A stretch of 64,000 nt of DNA, from contig NZ_KB913013.1 in assembly GCF_000383955.1 (NCBI RefSeq), positions 3,863,694 through 3,927,693 on the forward strand, written 5' to 3'. Positions 36,631-44,253 of the stretch are shown piece by piece (the first letter of the stretch is position 1; each line of letters begins with the position of its first letter). Source of the DNA: Rudanella lutea DSM 19387 (lineage in GTDB: Bacteria > Bacteroidota > Bacteroidia > Cytophagales > Spirosomataceae). The notes under the pieces were generated by a model, which searched no databases, had not been told where the DNA came from, and was given only the letters and a program-made list of their open reading frames with translations. A program made the translations under genes and the position numbers.

Positions 36631-36949
36631 AGTTGTTATCTCCGACGATGCTCAGAAAGAAGCTAAACGGCTGACAAAGAAATACCGTTCTTTTAAAAAT
36701 GATTTAGTCGCGCTCATTAATTCACTTAAAACAGACCCACAATAGGGCGAAGCACTTGGAAAGGATTGTTACAAGGTCCGTTTTGGTATTAGCTCCAAGA
36801 ACAAAGGTAAAAGTGGAGGGGGCAGAGCTATAACCTGTGTTAAAGTGGTAGGAGAACGGGTGATTATGCTGGCTGTCTATGACAAAAGCGACACTGAAAC
36901 CATTTCAGATAAGGAACTCGAGCAGCGACTCCGAAACGCTGGACTGTGA
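36608..36949 (+). pseudogene. RelE/ParE-type toxin of module 1, interrupted by an amber stop
   Basis: Translation from ATG 36608 aligns end to end with the intact toxin at 37299. Shared pieces are SDDAQKEAKRLTKKYRSFKND / TDDALRDIKQLKKKYASFKAD, then GEALGKDCYKVRFGI and YDKSD.ETISDKELEQRLRNAGL. At codon 46 (36743-36745) there is a TAG where the intact copy reads CAA/CAG in LPQQGEPLG, so a single C-to-T change explains it. The frame stays open after the stop to the TGA at 36947-36949. So the toxin is most likely dead and the mutation recent. A sequencing error or amber suppression cannot be excluded from one read. Confidence 0.85.
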
Positions 36950-36987
36950 ATCTAAGTTTTGGTACCTGGGATGCTGGTGTTTAGTGG

Positions 36988-37072
36988 CCCGAGATCACTG
37001 TTCTTATAGGGCGTGCGCGTGAAGGCCGAGGCCTCGGTGCTGCGAATGCTTGATTTGAGTAAGAAATTGTAA
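36988..37072 (+). repeat. Duplicate of the nadA 3' end between the two TA modules
   Basis: This segment matches nadA 36310-36394. In the last 57 bases (from CGCGTGAAGGCCGAG to the TAA) I count five differences, all at third codon positions, giving [15 protein letters not shown] for [15 protein letters not shown]. The stop codon and the spacing to the following antitoxin start are kept. There is no start codon or frame upstream, so this is only a gene tail. The third-position bias shows the two tails diverged while both were coding nadA ends. Confidence 0.9.
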
Positions 37073-37084
37073 ATTCTGAAAGTT

Positions 37085-37309
37085 ATGCAACCAATCATTT
37101 TGCACCCTCAGACACCCGACGAAATGCGGCTGGTGAAGCAGTTTGCGAAGGTGATGAAGATCAAGGCTGCCCAAGTGAAAGAAACACCAGCTCAAAAGCG
37201 AGAACGGGAGTTTTTAGACAAGCTTGAGCGAGGTGCGAGACAGGTCAAAGATCATCTGGATGGCAAGATTAAGCTAAAATCAGCTCGCGAGTTGTTAGAT
37301 GAACTTTGA
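37085..37309 (+). CDS. Antitoxin of TA module 2
   Basis: 74 residues, charged and helical (DEMRLVKQFAKVMKIKAAQVKETPAQKREREFLDKLERGARQ). Homologue of the antitoxin at 36406, at roughly 50% amino-acid identity by eye. It follows the duplicated nadA tail by 12 bp, the same arrangement as module 1 after the real nadA end, and overlaps its toxin by 11 bp. The expected role is to bind and block the RelE-type toxin and autoregulate the pair. Confidence 0.85.
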   Translation: MQPIILHPQTPDEMRLVKQFAKVMKIKAAQVKETPAQKREREFLDKLERGARQVKDHLDGKIKLKSARELLDEL

Positions 37310-37628
37310 TGTAATTGTTACCGATGACGCTTTGCGAGACATCAAGCAATTGAAGAAGAAATACGCTTCTTTTAAGGCAGACTTTGCTGCTCTGTTAGCG
37401 TCTTTAGAAGAGTTACCGCAGCAAGGGGAACCACTCGGCAAAGACTGTTTCAAAGTACGGTTGGCTATCACCGCAAAGCAAAGAGGTAAAAGTGGAGGAG
37501 CGCGTGTGATAACCTGTGTCAAGATTATAAACGGGCAAGTCTTTATTATTGCCATCTACGACAAAAGCGATCTGGAAACGATGTCTGACAAAAAAATGGA
37601 GCAGCGACTCCGAAACGCTGGCCTTTAA
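37299..37628 (+). CDS. RelE/ParE-family toxin of TA module 2 (intact)
   Basis: 109 residues of the RelE/ParE fold: VIVTDDALRDIKQLKKKYASFKADFAALLASLE, GKDCFKVRLAITAKQRGKSGGARVITCVKI and VFIIAIYDKSDLETMSDKKMEQRL. RelE relatives cleave mRNA in the ribosome; ParE relatives poison gyrase. The fold alone does not settle which. The antitoxin-first order with overlap is typical of type II TA. nadB starts only 3 bp after its stop, so the toxin and nadB are probably on one transcript and coupled. Confidence 0.87.
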   Translation: MNFDVIVTDDALRDIKQLKKKYASFKADFAALLASLEELPQQGEPLGKDCFKVRLAITAKQRGKSGGARVITCVKIINGQVFIIAIYDKSDLETMSDKKMEQRLRNAGL

Positions 37629-37631
37629 TCA

Positions 37632-39209
37632 ATGCCCCATCAATATGATTTTCTCGTAATCGGCTCAGGCATTGCCGGGCTGAGTTACGCCACCAAACTC
37701 GCTATCCACTTCGAGGAACAGCAACAGCCGGTTCGGATTGCGGTGATCACCAAGGTGCAGGCCGACGAAACCAACACCAAGTACGCGCAGGGCGGTATTG
37801 CGGCCGTTTGGGATGAGGACGACTCGTTCGAGAAGCACATCGAAGATACCATGATCGCGGGGGACTTCCTCAGCGACCGCAAGATTGTGGAGATTGTGGT
37901 GCGCGAAGCCCCCGGACGTATTCAGGAGCTGATCGAGTACGGTACCCGATTCGATAAAGAAGCCGACGGCGACTACGACCTTGCCCGCGAGGGGGGCCAC
38001 TCCGACCATCGAATCCTGCATTTCAAAGACATCACCGGTGCCGAAATCGAGCGGGCCTTGCTCGAAAAAGCCCAGTCGATGAAGTCAATCGAGATCTTCA
38101 CGCATTACTATGCTGTCGAACTTATCACCCGGCACTCATTGGGCGAAACCGTTCACCGGTACGATACGGATAATCGCTGCTTCGGCGCCTATGTGCTCAA
38201 CACCCAAACAGGGCAGGTTGAGAAGTTTCTGGCTCGCACCACCCTCCTGGCAACGGGCGGTATCGGCAACATATACCAGAACACCACCAATCCCACTATT
38301 GCCACCGGCGACGGCATTGCCATGGCCTACCGGGCCAAAGCCATTGCCAAGGACATGGAGTTTATTCAGTTCCACCCCACGGCGCTGTACGAGCCGGGCA
38401 AGAAACCTAACTTCCTTATTTCGGAAGCGGTGCGTGGCTTTGGAGGAATTTTGCGGAACCTGAAAGGCGAGACGTTCATGGAGCACTACGATGCGCGGCT
38501 GTCGTTGGCTCCGCGTGATATTGTGGCCCGCGCCATCGACTCTGAGATGAAAAAAGCCGGTGCTCAACACATGTACCTCGACGTAACCCACTGCGATTAC
38601 GAGCGGTTTGTGGAGCACTTCCCCAACATCACGGCCTATTGCCGCGACAAGCTGGGCATCGACATTCGGAAAGATTACATACCCGTAGTACCGGCGCAGC
38701 ATTACCTCTGCGGAGGGGTTCGGGTCGATGAGCACGGACGCACCAATATCCAGTTCCTGTACGCGGTGGGCGAGTGCGCGTGCACGGGCCTGCACGGCGC
38801 CAACCGCCTGGCCAGTAACTCCCTGCTCGAAGCGGTGGTGTTTGGCCACCGGGCGTATCTGGATACGCTGGAGCATCTGGAGCGGGCCGAAATCCCCGAC
38901 AACATTCCGGCCTGGAACGATGCCGGCACCACCCACCCCGAAGAACTCGTACTGGTAACCGAGATGAAACGCGAGCTGGAGTCCATCATGTCCAACTACG
39001 TGGGTATCGTGCGCTCCAACCGACGTCTGAAACGGGCCATGGACCGGCTTGAGCTGATTTACCTGGAACACGAAGAACTTTACCGGCAGTCGAAAGTATC
39101 GGTGCCGATTTGTGAGCTTCGGAACATGATTGAGGTAAGCTATCTGGTGATCAAGATGGCGATGGCCCGGCGCGAAAACACCGGTCTGCACTATAATATT
39201 GACCTTTAG
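37632..39209 (+). CDS. nadB: L-aspartate oxidase
   Basis: 525 residues. FAD-dependent oxidation of L-aspartate to iminoaspartate, feeding NadA. FAD motif VIGSGIAGLSYA (about residues 8-19), TKYAQGGIAAVWDEDDS (about 50-66), REGGHSDHRILHFKD (about 118-132), QFHPTALYEPGKK (about 246-258), and CACTGLHGANRLASNSLLEA (about 381-400). Typical length. In most relatives nadA and nadB are adjacent; here two TA modules separate them. Followed by a strong terminator. Confidence 0.95.
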   Translation: MPHQYDFLVIGSGIAGLSYATKLAIHFEEQQQPVRIAVITKVQADETNTKYAQGGIAAVWDEDDSFEKHIEDTMIAGDFLSDRKIVEIVVREAPGRIQELIEYGTRFDKEADGDYDLAREGGHSDHRILHFKDITGAEIERALLEKAQSMKSIEIFTHYYAVELITRHSLGETVHRYDTDNRCFGAYVLNTQTGQVEKFLARTTLLATGGIGNIYQNTTNPTIATGDGIAMAYRAKAIAKDMEFIQFHPTALYEPGKKPNFLISEAVRGFGGILRNLKGETFMEHYDARLSLAPRDIVARAIDSEMKKAGAQHMYLDVTHCDYERFVEHFPNITAYCRDKLGIDIRKDYIPVVPAQHYLCGGVRVDEHGRTNIQFLYAVGECACTGLHGANRLASNSLLEAVVFGHRAYLDTLEHLERAEIPDNIPAWNDAGTTHPEELVLVTEMKRELESIMSNYVGIVRSNRRLKRAMDRLELIYLEHEELYRQSKVSVPICELRNMIEVSYLVIKMAMARRENTGLHYNIDL

Positions 39210-39231
39210 CCTTCAGGCGCGTATAAAACAG

Positions 39232-39288
39232 CACTACCCCGATTGAGGCTTAGCCATGTGACATGGTTCAGTTTCAATCGGGGTAGTG
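39232..39288 (+). terminator. nadB terminator
   Basis: CACTACCCCGATTGA (39232-39246) pairs with TCAATCGGGGTAGTG (39274-39288), followed by TTATTTTGATAG. An inner stem CCATGTGACATGG lies in the loop. A large, strong hairpin ending the nad operon. Confidence 0.8.
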
Positions 39289-39311
39289 TTATTTTGATAG
39301 AAGGCATCCGG

Positions 39312-39500
39312 TCAGGGTTGCCGTTGTTTGCGGTTGTTTCGGTAATGAATTACCAGCGCCATCATCCCTCCGCCCACGGCTGTGGTAAGCGAATCAATGT
39401 GTTGGCTTTTGGCTTGCGAAAAAAAACAATAGGTAAGGAGGGCCAAACCGGCCAGAGCAGCTACTACATAGGCCAGATTCGTGCGAACATTAGCATTCAT
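39312..39500 (-). CDS. Small two-helix membrane protein
   Basis: 62 residues: helix 1 LAYVVAALAGLALLTYCFF (about 9-27), a short loop, helix 2 LTTAVGGGMMALVIHY (about 38-53) and a basic tail RNNRKQRQP. Both ends positive, so likely N-in/C-in. No family recognised. A single short gene with plausible membrane topology; it could be chance, but the two clean helices and basic tail support it. Confidence 0.55.
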   Translation of the reverse strand: MNANVRTNLAYVVAALAGLALLTYCFFSQAKSQHIDSLTTAVGGGMMALVIHYRNNRKQRQP

Positions 39501-39649
39501 AAAGAGGATGTAGATTGATTGTACAAGTTTGGTTTCTGTAAAAATAAGCGCAACCTGCCAGAAAGCCTACTTATTCTACCATTTATCATTACTTATTAAT
39601 GCATTCAACACTACTGGAAGAATAGCAAAAGCCGTATATATTCGTCCTT

Positions 39650-41035
39650 ATGCTCCTCCTTTTCATCTCCCTGTACCTCCTCCTCAACATAGCCGTAGGG
39701 GCCTGGGCCGCCCGGCGCGTGCACTCGGCCCAGGACTTTGTGCTGGCCGGTCGGCGGTTGCCGCTGGCGTTGGCGGCTTCGGTTACGTTTGCCACCTGGT
39801 TCGGGTCTGAAACCATTATGGGTGCTCCGGCCAAGTTTGTTGAGGGCGGAATCCCGGCCGTTATCGAAGAGCCATTTGGGGCTGCGCTTTGCCTGTTTCT
39901 GGTCGGATTGCTGGTAGCCCGCCCGCTGTATCGGCTCAATCTGACCACGTTTTCGGATTATTTCCGCATCCGGTTTGGCCGGTCGGCTGAGTTATTGTCG
40001 GCCCTGCTGGTGATTCCGTCGTACTTCAGTTGGATAGCCGCGCAGTTTATTGCCATCGGAATCGTTTTGAAGGTGGTTACGGGTATCGATCAGGCCTATG
40101 GTGTGGTTATTAGCGCGGCTATCGTGATGGTGTACACGCTGCTGGGCGGTATGTGGTCAATCTCGGTGACCGATTTTCTGCACAATGCTGTGATTGTGGT
40201 GGCGTTGGTGATTGTGGCCGTGCCACTCTGGCAGGAGTTGGGGGGCTGGGAGGCCATCAGCCAACGCACGGCTCACCAACCCGATTTCTGGCGGCTGGCT
40301 CCCGAATGGACGTTTCATGGCGTGGTCGAATACGTAGCGGCCTGGATAACCATCGGCCTGGGCTCGATGCCGCAGCAGGATGTATTTCAGCGTGTGATGT
40401 CGGCCAAGTCGGAGTCGGTGGCGGTGCGCTCGTCGTTCATTGCATCGGGTTTATACCTTACCGTGGCCATGATTCCCCTGTTTATTGGCCTGGCCGCGCA
40501 GTTTCTGCACCCCGATTTGCCGATGGCTACCGATCAGGACCGGCAGCTGCTGATTCCGAACATGGTATTGCGGCACGGGAATCTGGCGCTTCAGATTTTG
40601 TTTTTTGGGGCGGTTACGTCGGCTATTTTGAGTGTATCCAGCGGAGCAATTCTGGCTCCGGCAGCTGTTTTTGGCGAAAACGTGGTGAAGTTTTTAAAGC
40701 CCGACCTGAGCGACAAATCCCTGCTGCTCACCATCCGGCTGGCGGTGTTTGTAATAACGGCAAGCTGCGTCTGGATGAGCCTCGCCCGCGATGTCAGTAT
40801 TTTTGACCTGGTCGGCGAGTCGTCTGCGTTTAGTTTAGTGTCGTTGTTTGTCCCCTTGTTGGCAGGTATTTACTGGCGCCGGGCCACTCTCATGGGTTGC
40901 CTGGCGAGCATGGCGGGTGGGCTGCTGGTGTGGGTTGTTTGCCTCCTGCTCGACACCCAGACCCTGCCGCCCATGATATGGGGCTTGCTGGCCAGTATAA
41001 CCGCCATGGTGGTAGGGAGCCTGGTTAAAGATTGA
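39650..41035 (+). CDS. Sodium:solute symporter (SSS family)
   Basis: 461 residues, about 12-13 transmembrane helices. Signatures: AQDFVLAGRRLPLALAASVTFATWFGSETIMGAPAKF (about 27-63), with the Na-site region in helix 1; YTLLGGMWSISVTDFLH (about 162-178), and GSMPQQDVFQRVMSAKS (about 240-256). It takes up a small solute with Na+; the substrate could be a sugar, amino acid, organic acid or inositol. The stop is followed at once by GGCGAAAGAGTGATGGGG, a vestigial repeat arm like that at 6183. Convergent with the Nudix gene. Confidence 0.9.
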   Translation: MLLLFISLYLLLNIAVGAWAARRVHSAQDFVLAGRRLPLALAASVTFATWFGSETIMGAPAKFVEGGIPAVIEEPFGAALCLFLVGLLVARPLYRLNLTTFSDYFRIRFGRSAELLSALLVIPSYFSWIAAQFIAIGIVLKVVTGIDQAYGVVISAAIVMVYTLLGGMWSISVTDFLHNAVIVVALVIVAVPLWQELGGWEAISQRTAHQPDFWRLAPEWTFHGVVEYVAAWITIGLGSMPQQDVFQRVMSAKSESVAVRSSFIASGLYLTVAMIPLFIGLAAQFLHPDLPMATDQDRQLLIPNMVLRHGNLALQILFFGAVTSAILSVSSGAILAPAAVFGENVVKFLKPDLSDKSLLLTIRLAVFVITASCVWMSLARDVSIFDLVGESSAFSLVSLFVPLLAGIYWRRATLMGCLASMAGGLLVWVVCLLLDTQTLPPMIWGLLASITAMVVGSLVKD

Positions 41036-41059
41036 AAGGCGAAAGAGTGATGGGGTTGT

Positions 41060-41512
41060 TCACCCAAAATACCGTTGCTCGATGCGCCCGATATACCCCA
41101 GCTCACTCTCCGACGCGAACCAGCGTTGAATGGCGTCGCCTACATTGGGATATAGGTTCAGGGTGTGCAGGTCCGAAACGGCTACCCATCGGATGGCCAG
41201 CGCCGACGTTTCGGCGGGGTTCAGCAGAGGCTCGCCCTGCACGTCGCGGGTGGCAAATACGATATGGAGTACATCGTCGGCCCGTTCCATGAGTAGCATC
41301 TCGCCTGCCATAACCATCTCGCCGACGCTCACGGTTATCCCCAGTTCTTCCTGTACCTCGCGGGCTACGGTCTGCGGGAGGGTTTCGCCCCGGTCGGGGT
41401 TGCCGCCGGGCAAAGCCAGCACATCGGCCTCGCCGTAGCGGTAGTGCATCAATAATACTTCGGGTTGTGTGTCACGGTGGCGCCAAATCAGGGCCGAGGG
41501 TCGTACTTTCAT
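41060..41512 (-). CDS. Nudix hydrolase
   Basis: 150 residues. A complete Nudix box GGNPDRGETLPQTVAREVQEELGI (about 36-59) fits GX5EX7REUXEEXGU. It cleaves a nucleoside diphosphate linked to another moiety; specificity not predictable. The start is the ATG at 41512 (MKVRPSALIW), since the longer frame to 41707 is antisense to lhgO. Downstream of lhgO on the same strand, separated by a palindrome. Confidence 0.9.
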   Translation of the reverse strand: MKVRPSALIWRHRDTQPEVLLMHYRYGEADVLALPGGNPDRGETLPQTVAREVQEELGITVSVGEMVMAGEMLLMERADDVLHIVFATRDVQGEPLLNPAETSALAIRWVAVSDLHTLNLYPNVGDAIQRWFASESELGYIGRIEQRYFG

Positions 41513-41514
41513 TA

Positions 41515-41590
41515 GTAAGGTGTTTGCTTGTTTGTTTGGCTGTTCTGGTGTCAATTTCAAACGAACAGCCAAACAAACGACTAAACAAGG
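41515..41590. repeat. Palindrome between lhgO and the Nudix gene
   Basis: GTTTGCTTGTTTGTTTGGCTGTTC (about 41521-41544) pairs with GAACAGCCAAACAAACGACTAAAC (about 41563-41586). The loop on the minus strand reads TTGACACCAGAACAGC, resembling the TGACGCAAGAACA core of the copies at 6.2 and 42.8 kb. It fills the gap from the lhgO stop to just before the Nudix ATG. Confidence 0.75.
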
Positions 41591-41591
41591 T

Positions 41592-42803
41592 TCAAAACCG
41601 TGCCAGCACCTTTTCCGACACCGTTTGCCCGATCGACAGCGATGAGGTGGCTGCCGGCGAGGGCGCATTGCAGACGTTGATGGCCCGGTCGGTTTCCAGA
41701 ATGGCAAAGTCGTCGAGCAGGCCCCCGGTGCGGTCGCAGGCTTGGGCGCGTACGCCCGCCCCTCCGTCTTCGAGGTCTTCCTCCCGAATTTCCGGAATCA
41801 GCTCCTGCAAGGCTTTCGTAAAGGCCGACTTTGAAAACGAGCGGTACATTTCGCCCAGGCCCGTTTGCCAGTATTTGGCGGCTACCTTCTGGAAGCCCGG
41901 CCAACTGAGTGTCTCGAACAACTCGGTCAGGTTCACATCGGTTTTGTGATAGCCCTCGCGCCGGAACGCCAGCACCGCGTTGGGGCCGGCCTCTACACCC
42001 CCGCCAATCATGCGCGTGAAGTGCACACCCAGAAACGGGAAGTTAGGGTCAGGAACGGGGTAAATTAGGTGTTTCACTAAGTGCTGCCGGTGCGGTTTCA
42101 GCTTGAAATACTCACCCCGAAACGGCACAATCCGCAAATCAATGGGCGCGCGCTGGGTCATCTGTGCTACTTTGTCGGAGTAGAGACCCGCGCAGTTGAC
42201 CACGAGCTTCGCTTCGTACGTGCCCCGGCTCGTGACCACCACGGTGAGTGAGGTGCCGGCGGTCCGGCGATCCGGGGTAATTTGCTCTACGCGCTCATCC
42301 AGCCGAATTTCGCCCCCCAGGGCCCGGAGTTTCTCAGCGTATTTTTCGCACACGGCTGTGTAGTCGATAATGCCCGTATACGGCACCCGAATACCAGCCA
42401 CGCCGTTGACATGCGGCTCAATTTCGCGCATCTCGGCGGTCGATATTTTCGTGATCTGGCTCAGGCCGTTTTGCAAACCGCGTTGGTACAGCGTTTCGAG
42501 CTGGGGGAGTTCTTCGGGCTTGGTAGCCACCACAATTTTGCCGCAGAGGTCGAACGGAACGCCTTCTTCCCGGCAAAACTTCAGGAGCATATCGTACCCC
42601 CGAATGCAGTTGGTGGCTTTCAGGCTACCCGGTTTGTAGTACAGGCCCGAATGGATTACGCCTGAGTTATGACCCGTCTGGTGAGCGGCCACTCGGTTTT
42701 CTTTCTCCAGTACCGTCACGCTCAGGTGGGGCCGCTGTTGTTTGATTCGTAGAGCGGTGGCTAAGCCCACAATGCCGCCACCGATGATGAGTACGTCTTG
42801 CAC
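41592..42803 (-). CDS. lhgO: L-2-hydroxyglutarate oxidase (FAD-dependent)
   Basis: 403 residues, typical length. FAD motif VLIIGGGIVGLATALRI (about 4-20), EKENRVAAHQTGHNSGVIHSGLYY (about 36-59), a family signature, then NCAGLYSDKVAQ (about 210-221), PFRGEYFKLK (about 236-245), and the C-terminal CNAPSPAATSSLSIG. It oxidises L-2-hydroxyglutarate to 2-oxoglutarate, passing electrons to the membrane quinone pool in E. coli LhgO. On the minus strand between anmK and the Nudix gene, with palindromes on both sides. Confidence 0.92.
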   Translation of the reverse strand: MQDVLIIGGGIVGLATALRIKQQRPHLSVTVLEKENRVAAHQTGHNSGVIHSGLYYKPGSLKATNCIRGYDMLLKFCREEGVPFDLCGKIVVATKPEELPQLETLYQRGLQNGLSQITKISTAEMREIEPHVNGVAGIRVPYTGIIDYTAVCEKYAEKLRALGGEIRLDERVEQITPDRRTAGTSLTVVVTSRGTYEAKLVVNCAGLYSDKVAQMTQRAPIDLRIVPFRGEYFKLKPHRQHLVKHLIYPVPDPNFPFLGVHFTRMIGGGVEAGPNAVLAFRREGYHKTDVNLTELFETLSWPGFQKVAAKYWQTGLGEMYRSFSKSAFTKALQELIPEIREEDLEDGGAGVRAQACDRTGGLLDDFAILETDRAINVCNAPSPAATSSLSIGQTVSEKVLARF

Positions 42804-42806
42804 CTT

Positions 42807-42912
42807 TTTCAGTTTAGAGTTTTCGGTTTTCGGTTTTCAGTTCACGGTTGCTGGCTGAGAAAGTTGTTCTTGCGTCAGCTAACTCTAAACTGAAAACACT
42901 AAACTGAAAACT
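42807..42912. repeat. Heptamer palindrome with the GCTGACGCAAGAACAACTT core, anmK-lhgO gap
   Basis: Left arm about 42810-42846 (AGTTTAGAGTTTTCGGTTTTC, period 7), right arm about 42879-42912 (TAACTCTAAACTGAAAACAC). The core on the minus strand is GCTGACGCAAGAACAACTT (42879-42861), the best match to the core at 6208-6227 in spite of completely different arms. On the minus strand it begins just past the anmK stop. Confidence 0.8.
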
Positions 42913-42914
42913 TT

Positions 42915-44129
42915 TTAAGTTGGAAACGACACTTTTCCCATAGTCACGCCCGGAATGCCGGAACGCGGGTTGCCTGCGCGGTCGCTAAAGTGGGTATGAC
43001 CACCCGCCACGGCTTCGTTGGCCAGTACGGCAAACAACATAGCTTCTTTGGCATCGCCCGCAATACCGAGCGCGTCTGTCTGCCCAAATGTACAGGATTG
43101 GGGCAGAAGTTGACGCAGATGAGCTGTCAGAACCGGGTTGTGCATACCACCCCCACTCATGTACACGGCGTAGGTTTGCCCCGGTTGCAGCACACGAACG
43201 ATAGCTTCCGCAATGGTTTCGGCACTGAACCGGGTGAGCGTAGCCATCAGGTCGGCGGCCGACAAGCCGGTTGTCTGGCTGGCCTGCTGCGCCTGTTCAA
43301 CATAGGCCCGGTTGAACACCTCTGGGCCAGTCGTTTTGGGAAATGGAGCCATGAAAAATGAATCCTGCTTCAGTGTGTCGAGCAGTGCCTGGTTCACCTC
43401 TCCCTGGGCGGCCAACTGACCATCGGCATCGTACGGCTGGTTCAGAAACTGCCGGGCGTAGGCATCCAGTAAGGTGTTGCCGGGGCCGGTATCGGTCGTA
43501 AATACCACGTTGGGGTCGGCATTGGCCGGGAGGTACGTAAAGTTGGCAATGCCGCCCATGTTGAGCAATAGCCGGTTTTCGCCTGACTGAGAGAAGACAA
43601 AATAGTCGCCATACACGGCCAGCGGAGCCCCTTCGCCCCCATGGGCTACGTGCTTTTGCCGGAAATCGCTCAGCGTGATAATACCCGTTTCGGCCGCTAC
43701 GTGGTCGCCATCGCCAATCTGCAGCGTTGCGTTGGGGTAATCGGGGAGGCCGTGCTGGGTTTTGGGGGCGTGAAACACGGTTTGCCCGTGACTGGCTACC
43801 AGATCGACCTCGGTGGGGGCCACCCCCCAGGTACGCAGGCAATCGCGCACCAGTTGGCCATGCAGCCGCCCGAGGTATGGATTTAACAAACAAAGATGCT
43901 CGAAATCGATTTGTCTTTTAGCGAATACCGCCCGAATCCGTGCTTTCAGGTCGTCGGCATACGGAATGGTGGTAAAGTGCTCAATCACCACCTGCGTACC
44001 GGGGCCGCTACCCGCAATGCGGCACAGGGCCACATCGAGCCCGTCGAGCGAGGTGCCCGACATAAGGCCGACAATCCGACGTTCGGGTTTCTGGGCAATT
44101 TGGTATAATTGCTGAATCTGCTGGTTCAT
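42915..44129 (-). CDS. anmK: Anhydro-N-acetylmuramic acid kinase
   Basis: 404 residues. Phosphorylates 1,6-anhydro-MurNAc in cell-wall recycling. Conserved: GLMSGTSLDGLDVALCRI (about 21-38), VASHGQTVFHAP (about 109-120), SDFRQKHVAHGGEGAPLAVYGD (about 153-174), MGGIANFTYLP (about 191-201), DTGPGNTLLDAYA (about 212-224) and the late MSGGGMHNPVL (about 326-336). Somewhat longer than E. coli AnmK but within the family range. Divergent from the kinase-like gene at 44254. Confidence 0.94.
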   Translation of the reverse strand: MNQQIQQLYQIAQKPERRIVGLMSGTSLDGLDVALCRIAGSGPGTQVVIEHFTTIPYADDLKARIRAVFAKRQIDFEHLCLLNPYLGRLHGQLVRDCLRTWGVAPTEVDLVASHGQTVFHAPKTQHGLPDYPNATLQIGDGDHVAAETGIITLSDFRQKHVAHGGEGAPLAVYGDYFVFSQSGENRLLLNMGGIANFTYLPANADPNVVFTTDTGPGNTLLDAYARQFLNQPYDADGQLAAQGEVNQALLDTLKQDSFFMAPFPKTTGPEVFNRAYVEQAQQASQTTGLSAADLMATLTRFSAETIAEAIVRVLQPGQTYAVYMSGGGMHNPVLTAHLRQLLPQSCTFGQTDALGIAGDAKEAMLFAVLANEAVAGGHTHFSDRAGNPRSGIPGVTMGKVSFPT

Positions 44130-44253
44130 CAGCGCAAAAATACGATACTAAACCGTTTCAGACGGGCTATTTCGGCGTTGCCCCGGAGCGGTGCCGATTC
44201 AGGTAGGGCGTTGGCCCCGTGAAGCCCGATCTGAAACCCCAAACCACATCGGC

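Noticed and set aside
36337-37628. Simple recent tandem duplication of a nadA-tail/TA unit
   Set aside because: The TA genes are far more diverged than the nadA tails, so one duplication event followed by equal drift does not fit; kept as a weaker alternative in the finding.
41467-41949. 160-codon + strand frame
   Set aside because: It is antisense to lhgO and spans the lhgO-Nudix palindrome; no protein features.
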